From the NCBI GenBank assembly GCA_913057435.1, contig CAJXNY010000003.1, positions 1 through 64,000 of the forward strand: a DNA stretch of 64,000 bases. The letters run 5' to 3'. Below are positions 21,235 to 30,116 of this stretch, in pieces (position 1 is the stretch's first letter; each line of letters starts with the position of its first letter). The notes beneath the pieces are model-generated. The model was given only the letters and a program-made list of their open reading frames with translations. It was not told where the DNA came from and did no database searches. The translations under genes were made by a program, and so were the position numbers. The DNA is from an uncultured Oceanospirillaceae bacterium. Its GTDB lineage: Bacteria; Pseudomonadota; Gammaproteobacteria; Pseudomonadales; Balneatricaceae.

Positions 21235-24144
21235 ATGGATTCTACTGCGTGTCATGAAACATTCCGCCTGATCCGTACTGAGCGTATTGATTCCCTGGGC
21301 GTTGACGTTGCCGAGTACGAGCATAAAAAAACCGGTGCCATGCACTACCATCTGGCCGCTGAAAACGAAGAGAATGTTTTCCTGGTCGCCTTTCGTACCG
21401 TGCCAATGGACTCCACCGGCGTTGCCCACGTACTTGAGCACACCGCATTGTGCGGTAGCGAAAAGTACCCCGTGCGTGACCCGTTCTTCATGATGACCCG
21501 GCGTTCACTGAATACCTTTATGAACGCCTTCACCAGCAGTGACTGGACGGCCTACCCATTTGCCAGCCAGAACCGTAAAGACTATTTCAACCTGCTGGAT
21601 GTGTACCTGGACGCGGCATTTTTCTCCCGTCTGGATGAGATGGACTTCCTGCAGGAAGGCCACCGGGTCGAGTTCTCCGAAACCGAAAACCCGGAGTCGC
21701 CACTGACGTATAAAGGTGTCGTATTCAACGAGATGAAAGGAGCAATGAGCTCCCCGGCATCCACACTCTGGCAGACCGCCACTAAATACCTGTTCCCGAC
21801 CAGCACCTACCACCATAACAGTGGCGGTGACCCGGAATGTATTACCGACCTCAGCTACGATGAGCTGATCGACTTTTATAAGTCCCATTACCATCCAAGT
21901 AATGCGGTATTTATGACCTTCGGCGATATTCCTGTCACCGAGCTGCAGCAGCGGATGGAAAGCGAAGCCCTAGGCCGGTTCGAGCGCCAGGACAGCCATA
22001 TCGCCGTAACCGATGAGAAGCGCTACCACGCACCGCTACGCATAGAAGAAGCCTACGCGCTGGAAGAGTCCGACCTGAGTGGAAAAACTCACCATGTGAT
22101 GGGCTGGCTGCTGGGCAAATCTACCGATCTGGAAGCACAGCTCAAAGCACACCTGTTATCACGGGTACTGCTGGACAACAGCTCGTCGCCACTGCGCTTT
22201 ACACTGGAATCCACCGACCTGGGCAGCGCACCATCGCCATTATGTGGGCTGGAAGACTCCAACCGCGAAATGAGCTTTATGTGCGGCCTTGAAGGCAGCG
22301 AAACCGACAAGGCAGGCGCCTTTGAAACGCTGGTGATGGACACCCTGGCGCGCATTGCAGAAGAGGGCGTTCCACAGGAAATGCTGGACGCACAGCTGCA
22401 CCAGCTGGAGCTGGGCCAGCGTGAGATCAGTGGCGACGGCTACCCTTACGGCATGAGCCTGATCCTGGAGTCTCTGTCAGCGGCGACCCATCGCGGTGAC
22501 CCGATCGCACTGCTGAATCTGGACCCGGTACTGGAAAAGTTGCGTGAAGAGATCAAACAGCCTGACTTCGTGCAGAACCTGATCAAAACATTGTTGCTGG
22601 ACAACCCACACCGTGTTCGCCTGACGCTGCGCCCGGATGCCGACCTTGCCCAGCGCCGTAACGACGCTGAACAGGCCCAGCTGGACGTCATCGCCGCCGC
22701 CATGAGCGCCGATGAGAAACAGCAGGTAATTGAGCGCAGCAAAGCGCTGGAAGCCCGCCAGATGCAGGAAGACGATGAGTCTATTCTGCCGAAGGTTACC
22801 ATCGCGGATGTGCCGACTGACATGCGCATTCCCCAGGGTGAACAGGCCAGCGCCAGCGTCCCGGCAACCTGGTACAGCCAGGGCACTAACGGCCTGGTAT
22901 ACCAGCAGGTGATTATTGATCTGCCGGACTTCACCGAAGAAGAGCAGCAGCTGCTGCCACTGTTTAGCTACTGCTTCACCGAACTGGGCTGTGCTGAACG
23001 CGACTACCCGCAGAACCAGCAACGCCAGGCGCAAGTGACTGGCGGCCTGAGCGCTTTCAGTTCACTGCGTGCCACCACCGACGACGAGCAGCAAGTAACC
23101 GGTTACTTCGTGCTGTCTGGTAAAGCCCTGCAGACCAAAGCCAGCGAGCTTGATGCGCTGATGCTGGAAACCCTGCAATCTGCCCGGTTTGACGAAGTCA
23201 GCCGTATCCGTGAGATTGTCTCTCAGCAGCGCACGCGCAAAGAGCAGAGCATCACCGGCAGTGGCCACTCCATGGCAATCATGGCTGCCTGTGCCAATTT
23301 TGCACCGGTTGCTCATCTGAGCCACCAGAATCGTGGCCTGGCCAGCATTCGCTTCATTAAAGATCTGGACGAGTCACTGGCTGACGACAACCGTCTGCAG
23401 CAGCTGTCCAGCACCCTGGAAACCATGCACCAGAAGGTTGTCGCTGCACCGCGCCGCTTCCTGATGATCGGTGAAGAAGAACACAAAGCCGCACTGCTGG
23501 GGCAGCTCGACAGTCGCTGGATGCAACCAGAAAGCGCTTCGGCTACCCTGGCCCTGCCACAAACCCGCAGCAGTGTGAACCAGCTGTGGACCACCAGCAC
23601 CCAGGTTAACTTCTGTGCCAAGGCTTACCCAAGCGTGGTCGTTAGCCATCCGGATTCTGCGGCACTGACCGTGCTGGGCGAATTCCTGCGTAACGGCTAC
23701 CTGCACCGGGCAATCCGCGAGCAGGGCGGTGCTTATGGTTCAGGTGCCAGCCAGGATTCCGGTGATGCGGTGTTCCGTTTCTTCTCCTACCGTGACCCTC
23801 GCCTGACTGAAACCCTGGATGATTTTGATCAGTCACTGATCTGGCTGAAAGAGACCGACCACGATCCACAGAAACTGGAAGAGGCCATCCTGGGTGTCGT
23901 CAGCTCCATCGACAAACCCGGCTCACCGGCCGGTGAAGCCAAGCAGGCCTACCACAGTGAACTGTTTGGCCGAACGGCAGAACAGCGCAAGGCCTTCCGT
24001 CAGCGTATTCTGCAGGTCACCCTGGTAGATCTGCAGCGTGTCGCTGACACCTGGCTCACCCAGGACAACGCCAGCATCGCTGTTGTCACCAGTGCCGCTG
24101 CCGCTGAACCGCTAGCAGCACAATTTGATGTAATTAGTGTTTAA
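21235..24144 (+). CDS. M16C metallopeptidase, presequence-protease (PreP)-like
   Basis: A 969-residue zinc peptidase of the insulinase superfamily. The inverted zinc motif HVLEH is at about residue 64, followed by TALCGSEKYPVRDPFF and the helix with the distal Glu (NEMKGAMSSP). Four M16 half-domains are expected over this length, as in PreP/Cym1, which degrade unstructured peptides inside a closed chamber. The C-terminal IREQGGAYGSGA contains the conserved Arg/Tyr region that completes the active site. No signal peptide is seen, so it probably acts in the cytoplasm. Confidence 0.88.
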   Translation: MDSTACHETFRLIRTERIDSLGVDVAEYEHKKTGAMHYHLAAENEENVFLVAFRTVPMDSTGVAHVLEHTALCGSEKYPVRDPFFMMTRRSLNTFMNAFTSSDWTAYPFASQNRKDYFNLLDVYLDAAFFSRLDEMDFLQEGHRVEFSETENPESPLTYKGVVFNEMKGAMSSPASTLWQTATKYLFPTSTYHHNSGGDPECITDLSYDELIDFYKSHYHPSNAVFMTFGDIPVTELQQRMESEALGRFERQDSHIAVTDEKRYHAPLRIEEAYALEESDLSGKTHHVMGWLLGKSTDLEAQLKAHLLSRVLLDNSSSPLRFTLESTDLGSAPSPLCGLEDSNREMSFMCGLEGSETDKAGAFETLVMDTLARIAEEGVPQEMLDAQLHQLELGQREISGDGYPYGMSLILESLSAATHRGDPIALLNLDPVLEKLREEIKQPDFVQNLIKTLLLDNPHRVRLTLRPDADLAQRRNDAEQAQLDVIAAAMSADEKQQVIERSKALEARQMQEDDESILPKVTIADVPTDMRIPQGEQASASVPATWYSQGTNGLVYQQVIIDLPDFTEEEQQLLPLFSYCFTELGCAERDYPQNQQRQAQVTGGLSAFSSLRATTDDEQQVTGYFVLSGKALQTKASELDALMLETLQSARFDEVSRIREIVSQQRTRKEQSITGSGHSMAIMAACANFAPVAHLSHQNRGLASIRFIKDLDESLADDNRLQQLSSTLETMHQKVVAAPRRFLMIGEEEHKAALLGQLDSRWMQPESASATLALPQTRSSVNQLWTTSTQVNFCAKAYPSVVVSHPDSAALTVLGEFLRNGYLHRAIREQGGAYGSGASQDSGDAVFRFFSYRDPRLTETLDDFDQSLIWLKETDHDPQKLEEAILGVVSSIDKPGSPAGEAKQAYHSELFGRTAEQRKAFRQRILQVTLVDLQRVADTWLTQDNASIAVVTSAAAAEPLAAQFDVISV

Positions 24145-24185
24145 GTTATCTGACTGACAGCCGATTACTGTCAAAGCTGTGAAAA

Positions 24186-24210
24186 AAGCAGCACCTTATT
24201 GGTGCTGCTT
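24186..24210 (+). terminator. Possible terminator after the M16 protease gene
   Basis: A perfect 10-bp stem AAGCAGCACC/GGTGCTGCTT with loop TTATT, 41 bp after the stop codon. The T-run is weak on the plus strand; a stronger one exists on the minus strand, where no gene is present. Confidence 0.5.
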
Positions 24211-24241
24211 CACTTAATCTGACTGAACAAGGAGCTGTCCG

Positions 24242-24610
24242 ATGATTGAATCGCTGGATTCCACAGATCAGCCCCTTGATGCACCTCAGGACGAAGGAGA
24301 TGAAAACTTATCTCCCGCTCAGCTTGAAGAACGCATGGCTAAACGAATACAGCAGATGATTCACGAGCTCAAATGCAAACTTATCAGCAACCAGAAAGAG
24401 ATCTACGACGCCCAGCAACGCTATGCTGAAAACCAGGGTAGTGAAGAAGAAATCGTTGAATTGCAGGGTAAAGATTACGCCCTCAAAGAAGCTCTGTTAT
24501 CCACCATGGGCCGGTATTCTGACATGATGCAGCAGCGTATTGCGCTGGCAGGTATTATCCCAATGTGGGCTGATGTAGAACCTGGCCGGCTGATCAACGT
24601 CGCCGCCTGA
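24242..24610 (+). CDS. Conserved-looking hypothetical protein, helical
   Basis: A 122-residue protein I do not recognise. The N-terminal 30 residues are acidic (DSTDQPLDAPQDEGDENLSP). The rest is predicted helical and charged, with coiled-coil character (ERMAKRIQQMIHELKCKL, then EEEIVELQGKDYALKEALL). There is no signal peptide or membrane helix. A good ribosome site (AAGGAG) precedes the ATG, which supports expression. It stands alone between two hairpins or gaps, and its neighbours give no clue to function. Confidence 0.7.
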   Translation: MIESLDSTDQPLDAPQDEGDENLSPAQLEERMAKRIQQMIHELKCKLISNQKEIYDAQQRYAENQGSEEEIVELQGKDYALKEALLSTMGRYSDMMQQRIALAGIIPMWADVEPGRLINVAA

Positions 24611-24711
24611 GCCTCCACCAAATCCCCCTGATTGATCACAACCGGCTTGCAGCTTGCGACAAAGCCTGTTTAAGTGCTGCACTCTTTTCTGCCATGGCTT
24701 AACTCCCCCGT

Positions 24712-25587
24712 ATGGACACCCGCAACCTGTATCTGGCCGCTGGCCTGATTGTGGTATCAGAAATATTTCTGGTTCTCTCCGGCATGATCATCAAACAGCT
24801 GGCCGACGCCTTGCCGCTGGAGCTGATTGTGTTTTTCCGCAATATCTTTGGCCTGCTGCTCTTAACGCCCTGGTTACTACGCCATGGTCGTGACGCCTTG
24901 CGTACCCAGAAACTGCATTTCCATTTTATGCGCGGTGCCATCGGCGTAACCGCCATGAGCTGTCTGTACTATTCCTGGCAATACCTGCCGCTGGCAGAAG
25001 CGGCACTGCTGAAACAGACCGCCCCGTTTTTTATACCGCTGATCGCCTTCTGGTGGCTGGGTGAGCGCATTCCCGTGCTGGCCCGCTGGTCTATTCTGGT
25101 CGGGTTTATCGGCGTCCTGCTCATCCTTAACCCGACCGATGGCACCCTGAACCTGGCCGTACTGATTGCGCTGTGCGGTGCCATGCTGGGCGCAACAGCC
25201 AAAGTCACCGTGCGACGGATGAGCGATACCGAATCGCCCCAGCGTATCGTGTTCTACTTTGCCCTGTTCGGTAGCCTGATTATTGCCATCCCTGCGATCA
25301 GCCACTGGCAAACCCCCAGCCTGATTCAGGCCGGCTGGCTGTTCGCCATGGCGATCACCTCCACCTGCGCCCAGTTACTGCTCAGTAAAGCCTATGGCCT
25401 GGCCCCGGCGGGGCAGCTGGGCCCATTCACCTACGCCTCGGTAGGTTTCGCCGCCCTGACCGGCTGGCTGTTCTGGCAGGAAATTCTGCCGCTGTTGAGC
25501 TGGGCAGGGCTGGTGCTGATTGTCGGGGCCGGGATGATGGCGCTACAGTCTGGCCGCCGTAAAAAAGCGAATATCAGAACCGCTTGA
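24712..25587 (+). CDS. EamA-family (DMT) transporter
   Basis: A 291-residue inner-membrane protein with about ten hydrophobic helices forming two EamA repeats, the drug/metabolite transporter fold. Repeat one starts YLAAGLIVVSEIFLVLSG, and repeat two near LAVLIALCGAMLGATAK. Members export amino acids, purines or other metabolites; the substrate here is unknown. The C-terminus ends in a short basic stretch (RRKKANIRTA). The LysR gene follows 54 bp downstream on the same strand. Confidence 0.88.
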   Translation: MDTRNLYLAAGLIVVSEIFLVLSGMIIKQLADALPLELIVFFRNIFGLLLLTPWLLRHGRDALRTQKLHFHFMRGAIGVTAMSCLYYSWQYLPLAEAALLKQTAPFFIPLIAFWWLGERIPVLARWSILVGFIGVLLILNPTDGTLNLAVLIALCGAMLGATAKVTVRRMSDTESPQRIVFYFALFGSLIIAIPAISHWQTPSLIQAGWLFAMAITSTCAQLLLSKAYGLAPAGQLGPFTYASVGFAALTGWLFWQEILPLLSWAGLVLIVGAGMMALQSGRRKKANIRTA

Positions 25588-25641
25588 TTACAGAATACTT
25601 TTTCGCCACATTGGTGCATTGACCGTCAATCAGGATCGACG

Positions 25642-26589
25642 ATGAACACCTCGTTTGGCTTCGAACTCAAATCGCTGGAAATCTTTGTCCAGATTGTAGA
25701 AACCGGCAATATGACCCACGCAGGGCAACGGCTCGGCATGAGCCAATCGTCGGTATCCCAGGCACTGGCTAACCTGGAAGAAGCACTACGCGCCGAACTG
25801 ATGGACCGCAGCGTCAGGCCGATGGAGCTGACCAGCGCCGGGCGCTATTTCTATGACCGCGCCACGGCACTGCTGAAAGAAGCCCGGCTGACCAGCCAGG
25901 AGATGCGCAAGGCCGATTACACACTGCTGCGCCATGTCAAAATGGCCCTGGTCGACTCCATTATCACCGCCGTGGGCAAGCCACTGCTCGATGTTGTACG
26001 CCAGCGTACTCAGGACTGGAGCCTGATCACCGGCCAGTCACATCTGCATGCCCATATGCTGGTCAGCCGCCAGGCCGATATTATTATCTCGGACGACCCG
26101 CTGGACACCTGCGATGATCTGCTGCGCTACCGGATACTGCGTGAGCCTTTTGTACTGGCCGTGCCCAACGATTACCACGGCCCCGGTGAACTGAATGAAG
26201 TGGTGCAGCACTACGACTTTATCCGTTACAGCGCGACTGCACTGATTGCCAAGGATATCGAACGCTATCTGCGCCGTAATCAGTGTGCCCCCGCTCAACG
26301 GATGCAGCTGGACAACTCCTTTGCCGTCGTCTCGGCGGTCTCTTCGGGGATCGGCTGTACCATTACCTCACCGCTCTGCCTGTTCCAGAGTGGCATCCGC
26401 CAGCAGGGCGTTAAACTGCTGCCACTGCCCGAGCCGTTTTACCGCAACATCACCCTGGTTACCCGGCAGCACGAGCTGGGGGATCTGCCCGCCATGATCG
26501 CCCACGACTGTCGCACCATTCTTAATGACAGCTTCCGCGCAGAGATCACCGATGAATATGAATGGCTGCGCTCAGAAATCGAATGCTGA
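25642..26589 (+). CDS. LysR-family transcriptional regulator
   Basis: A 315-residue regulator. The N-terminal winged helix-turn-helix (about 8-66) has FVQIVETGNMTHAGQRLGMSQSSVSQALANLE, described here as the scaffold ending in the recognition helix SQSSVSQAL. The C-terminal part (about 95-300) is a periplasmic-binding-protein-like effector domain. It converges with the five-gene amine-utilisation cluster at 26.7-33.1 kb and lies beside its last gene, so control of that cluster is plausible. The operator-like dyads at 33324-33356 are a possible target. Confidence 0.92.
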   Translation: MNTSFGFELKSLEIFVQIVETGNMTHAGQRLGMSQSSVSQALANLEEALRAELMDRSVRPMELTSAGRYFYDRATALLKEARLTSQEMRKADYTLLRHVKMALVDSIITAVGKPLLDVVRQRTQDWSLITGQSHLHAHMLVSRQADIIISDDPLDTCDDLLRYRILREPFVLAVPNDYHGPGELNEVVQHYDFIRYSATALIAKDIERYLRRNQCAPAQRMQLDNSFAVVSAVSSGIGCTITSPLCLFQSGIRQQGVKLLPLPEPFYRNITLVTRQHELGDLPAMIAHDCRTILNDSFRAEITDEYEWLRSEIEC

Positions 26590-26618
26590 GACGTTATTTC
26601 AGGACGAGGCAGTGCCCA

Positions 26619-26643
26619 TAAAAAAGCCCCGTCACAGCGGGGC
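26619..26643 (-). terminator. Terminator of the amidotransferase-permease cluster
   Basis: GCCCCG/CGGGGC stem (26626-26631 with 26638-26643); on the minus strand it is followed by six T residues. It closes the leftward cluster 31 bp past the amidotransferase stop codon. Confidence 0.85.
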
Positions 26644-26673
26644 ATAAGGGAGGAATCCGTTATGGCGCAGCCC

Positions 26674-27384
26674 TTACTGGCGCGCCTGGTCGATGAAGTT
26701 CAGAATCCAGCGCGTGGCCAGCTGTGCATCCACCTCTGCTGTCAGCGATGTAAACGCCTCTCGCACCCGGCTGGCCGGAATACGATCACGACGGCGATCC
26801 GTCAGTGCAGCCGAATAACTGCGCGAAAACTCAGGATGACCCTGAACCCCCAGCATATGCTCGCCCACCTGAATCAGATAGAACGGGCAAAACTGACTGC
26901 TGGCCAGCACCTGGGTATTTTCCGGCAGCAGGGTGACCTGATCCTGATGACTGACCACCAGATCCAGCGCTGATTGTGCCGGGCTCATCCAGCCCCGCGG
27001 CTGGCTGATCTCGTTAAACGACACTCCCACACCCCAGCCACGGGCTGAACGCTCAACCCGCCCGCCGAGCGCTTTGGCCAGCAGCTGGTGGCCAAAACAG
27101 ATACCCACATAGGGTTTACCGGCCTCATAAAGACGGCGAACAAAACTCTCCAGCTCATCCAGCCAGGCCAGACCATCGTTCACCCCATGGCGGCTGCCGG
27201 TGGTGATGTAGCCATCGCAGTCGTCCAGTGACGCGGGGTACTCACCCAGCCGCACATCGTAGGTTTCATAGCTCAGATCATCGCGTACCTGATCCATCAG
27301 CTGCTGGAACATCTGCGGGTAGTTTCCAAACTCAGGCTGCAGCTGCGCCTGCACATCGTCGCATTGCAGAATACCAATTTTCAT
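26674..27384 (-). CDS. Class I glutamine amidotransferase-like hydrolase
   Basis: A 236-residue GATase1 protein of the GuaA-N/stand-alone type. The nucleophile is C96 in the elbow GICFGHQ, and the His-Glu pair is H183/E185 in GHPEF. Oxyanion-hole glycines lie in TTGSRHG. Relatives hydrolyse gamma-glutamyl amides, as PuuD does in putrescine breakdown. Being the last gene of a cluster with a glutamine-synthetase-like ligase, it is well placed to release glutamate from a gamma-glutamyl intermediate. That role is inferred. It lies 22 bp past the alcohol dehydrogenase gene. Confidence 0.85.
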   Translation of the reverse strand: MKIGILQCDDVQAQLQPEFGNYPQMFQQLMDQVRDDLSYETYDVRLGEYPASLDDCDGYITTGSRHGVNDGLAWLDELESFVRRLYEAGKPYVGICFGHQLLAKALGGRVERSARGWGVGVSFNEISQPRGWMSPAQSALDLVVSHQDQVTLLPENTQVLASSQFCPFYLIQVGEHMLGVQGHPEFSRSYSAALTDRRRDRIPASRVREAFTSLTAEVDAQLATRWILNFIDQARQ

Positions 27385-27406
27385 ATCAGCGATGCCTCCT
27401 GCTCAT

Positions 27407-28576
27407 TCAGAGTGCACCCTGAACAGCGGCAGTGAAGATTTCACTGTACTGCCGGGCACTGAACTGGATCGGGTTACCACCTGCACTTGGGTCTTCGGTG
27501 GCCATCAGGCCCACTTTCTCAGCCTGGCTGGCATCGATACCGATCTCCGCCAGACTATGCGGAATCCCCAGCTGCTCACGCATCTGTAGCACCCAGCCCA
27601 GGAAGCCATCAAAGCTGCTATCCGCCAGCCCAATGTAGCGCGCTGCACGCTCAATCCGCTCGGTGATCACTTCACGGTTAGCCTTAAGCACATAGGGCAT
27701 CAGAATCGCATTGAGCAAACCATGGTGAGCATCAAACAGCGCCCCCAGTGGATGCGCCAGCGCATGCATGCCGCCCAGGCCTTTCTGAAACGCCGTCGCA
27801 CCCATGGCTGAGGCGACGATCATCTGCATCCGGGCGTCCACATTGCCGCCATCGGCCACCGCCGTCGGCAGATACTCTTTTACCAGCCGCACACCTTCCA
27901 CGGCGATACCTTCAGCCATTGGATGGTAGAACGGCGAACACAGCGCTTCCAGGTTATGGGAGAGGGCATCCATACCGGTGGCGGCGGTGATTCTGGCGGG
28001 CAGGCCGGTGGTCAGTTCCGGGTCCAGAATCACCAGCGAGGGCAACATACGTGGATGAAAGATAATCTTTTTCACATGCAGCGCTTCGTCGGTAATCACC
28101 GACGCACGGCCCACTTCAGAGCCCGTACCCGCCGTGGTCGGCACTGCAACAATCGGTGCTACACCGGCTTCATTAACGCGGGTCCAGTTATCACCCACAT
28201 CTTCGAAATCCCACAGTGGCCGGTCCTGACCCACCATCAATGCCACCGCTTTGGCTGCATCCAGCCCGGAGCCGCCACCAAAGGCAATCACGCCGTCGTG
28301 GTTACCCGCTTTATACGCCGCCACACCCGCCATCACATTGTCGCCATTGGGGTTGCTCTTAATCGCGCTGAACAGGCCACAATCCAGCCCGGCATCCCGG
28401 CACTGCTGCACCGCCGCCGTCACCATTGGCAAGCCCGCCAGGCCTGGATCAGTTACCAGCAGCGGGGCGCGCATACCCAGCTGTTGACAGCACTCAGCGA
28501 GTTCGGCAATACGGCCAGCACCGGCCCGGATCGCGTTAGGGTAGTTCCAGTTACCGCTCAGATTTTCATACGCCAT
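27407..28576 (-). CDS. Iron-containing (group III) alcohol dehydrogenase
   Basis: A 389-residue NAD(P)-dependent dehydrogenase. The cofactor segment is AFGGGSGLDAAKAVALM and the Rossmann-associated TTAGTGSEVG. Metal ligands lie in the helical half: D (in ATGMDALSHNLEAL), H (in GMHALAHPLGALFDAHHG). The substrate in this cluster would be a primary alcohol. In the proposed route it oxidises the hydroxyl of gamma-glutamyl-ethanolamide to the aldehyde. It precedes the amidotransferase and follows the aldehyde dehydrogenase gene, with an intercistronic hairpin between. Confidence 0.93.
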   Translation of the reverse strand: MAYENLSGNWNYPNAIRAGAGRIAELAECCQQLGMRAPLLVTDPGLAGLPMVTAAVQQCRDAGLDCGLFSAIKSNPNGDNVMAGVAAYKAGNHDGVIAFGGGSGLDAAKAVALMVGQDRPLWDFEDVGDNWTRVNEAGVAPIVAVPTTAGTGSEVGRASVITDEALHVKKIIFHPRMLPSLVILDPELTTGLPARITAATGMDALSHNLEALCSPFYHPMAEGIAVEGVRLVKEYLPTAVADGGNVDARMQMIVASAMGATAFQKGLGGMHALAHPLGALFDAHHGLLNAILMPYVLKANREVITERIERAARYIGLADSSFDGFLGWVLQMREQLGIPHSLAEIGIDASQAEKVGLMATEDPSAGGNPIQFSARQYSEIFTAAVQGAL

Positions 28577-28600
28577 CGATCAATCCTCATATTCTCAAAC

Positions 28601-28627
28601 CGGGCAGGCTGACAGGCTGCCTGCCCG
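28601..28627 (-). other. Intercistronic hairpin between ALDH and Fe-ADH genes
   Basis: CGGGCAGGC (28601-28609) pairs with GCCTGCCCG (28619-28627), 9 bp perfect. Followed on the minus strand by GTTTGAG, too short a T-run for a firm terminator. It may tune the upstream/downstream mRNA ratio within the cluster. Confidence 0.55.
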
Positions 28628-28672
28628 TTTATTATCGGGGTCTTATTCACTGCAGAGTAAAGCTGCCAACCG

Positions 28673-30064
28673 TTACAGCGCCGTTTTCAGATGGAATGAT
28701 TTGGCCCGGGTCAGCTGCTCATAACCCAGTGCCGACAGGGTGCAGCCCCGGCCAGAGTTCTTCACCCCAGCCCAGGCCAGCGCCGGATCCAGATAATCAC
28801 AGCGGTTAACAAAGAACGTGCCGGTCTCCAGCTGCTCACCAATCGCCAGACCTGCGTCTATATCCGCGGTAAACACCGAGGCGGTCAGGCCGAATTCGGA
28901 GTCATTCATCAGCGTGATTGCTTCTGCATCACTGCTGACCTTCTGGACACCCACCACCGGGCCGAAGGACTCTTCGGTCATCAGCCGCATCCCGTGGTTC
29001 ACATTGGTCAGCAGCTGCGGGGCAAGGTAGGCGGTGCCAGGCTGGTCGGCCGGGAAATCAGCCGCGTTGATATGGGTAATTGCACCCTGAGCCACAGCAT
29101 CGGTCACCTGGCCACGAACAAACGCCGCCGCCGAGGCTCGCACCACCGGCCCCAGAGTTGTTTCAGGATCATCGGAACGGCCCAGCTGGTACTGGTTCAC
29201 CAGCGCCACGGCCTTCTCGACAAACTGATCATGGATGGCCGCATCCACATAAATCCGCTCGATCCCGCAACAGGACTGGCCTGAGTTAAAAAACGCACCA
29301 TCAATAGTGGTTTCCACCGCATGGTCCAGATCAGCATCCGCCCGGACATAGGCCGGGTCTTTGCCCCCCAGCTCCAGGCCCACGCCGATAAAGCGGCCGG
29401 CAGCGGCTTTCTCAACCATCTCACCGCCCGGCACCGAGCCGGTAAAGCAGACATGATTAACCTCCGGGGCCTGAATCACCGCTTGCGTATCACTGTGAGA
29501 CAGGTGCAGATACTGGAACACACCTTCGGGCAAACCTGCAGCAGCAAAGGCCTCCGCGATCCGCTCGGCGCACAGTGGCGTTTGTGCCGAGTGCTTCAGC
29601 AGTACGGTATTTCCGGCCATGATGGCGGGGACAATCGCGTTTACCGAGGTCAGATACGGGTAGTTCCAGGGCGCGACAACAAACACCAGCCCCACCGCTT
29701 CACGCTTGATGTAGCGGATAAAACCCGCCTGTTCAGCCACCTGTACCGGTGCCAGCGCCTGCTCAGCGGCGGCGATCATATGCCGGGCCCGTTCTTCAAA
29801 TCCGGCCACTTCACCCGCACCGTAACGGATCGGCCGACCCATCATCCAGCACAGCTCTTCACCGATCTGTTCTTTATTGGCAACAAACGCATCAACCATC
29901 GCGCTGCAAATCCGCGCCCGCTCGGCAATCGGCACCTGACGCCAGCTTTGCTTTGCCTGCTCAGCCTGCGCCAGTACCTGGCTGATTTGCGCCTGACTGG
30001 CAAAATCCCGGCTGACATAAACCGAACCATCAATCGGTGACAGGGTGTTCAACTGATTACTCAT
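28673..30064 (-). CDS. NAD(P)-dependent aldehyde dehydrogenase
   Basis: A 463-residue ALDH-superfamily enzyme. The general-base Glu is in GLELGGKDPAYV, and the catalytic Cys is in FFNSGQSCCGIERIYV (tandem Cys). The cofactor-binding region is FVVAPWNYPY with the following Lys in LLKHSAQTP. The C-terminal motif is SEFGLTASVFT. In the proposed pathway it oxidises the aldehyde made by the iron alcohol dehydrogenase to an acid such as gamma-glutamyl-glycine. The ATG at 30064 is preferred to a GTG three bases earlier. Confidence 0.93.
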   Translation of the reverse strand: MSNQLNTLSPIDGSVYVSRDFASQAQISQVLAQAEQAKQSWRQVPIAERARICSAMVDAFVANKEQIGEELCWMMGRPIRYGAGEVAGFEERARHMIAAAEQALAPVQVAEQAGFIRYIKREAVGLVFVVAPWNYPYLTSVNAIVPAIMAGNTVLLKHSAQTPLCAERIAEAFAAAGLPEGVFQYLHLSHSDTQAVIQAPEVNHVCFTGSVPGGEMVEKAAAGRFIGVGLELGGKDPAYVRADADLDHAVETTIDGAFFNSGQSCCGIERIYVDAAIHDQFVEKAVALVNQYQLGRSDDPETTLGPVVRASAAAFVRGQVTDAVAQGAITHINAADFPADQPGTAYLAPQLLTNVNHGMRLMTEESFGPVVGVQKVSSDAEAITLMNDSEFGLTASVFTADIDAGLAIGEQLETGTFFVNRCDYLDPALAWAGVKNSGRGCTLSALGYEQLTRAKSFHLKTAL

Positions 30065-30116
30065 CACATATTTCTCGCTGAAAATAATTAAAAATCAAAA
30101 CGTTAAACGAATATCT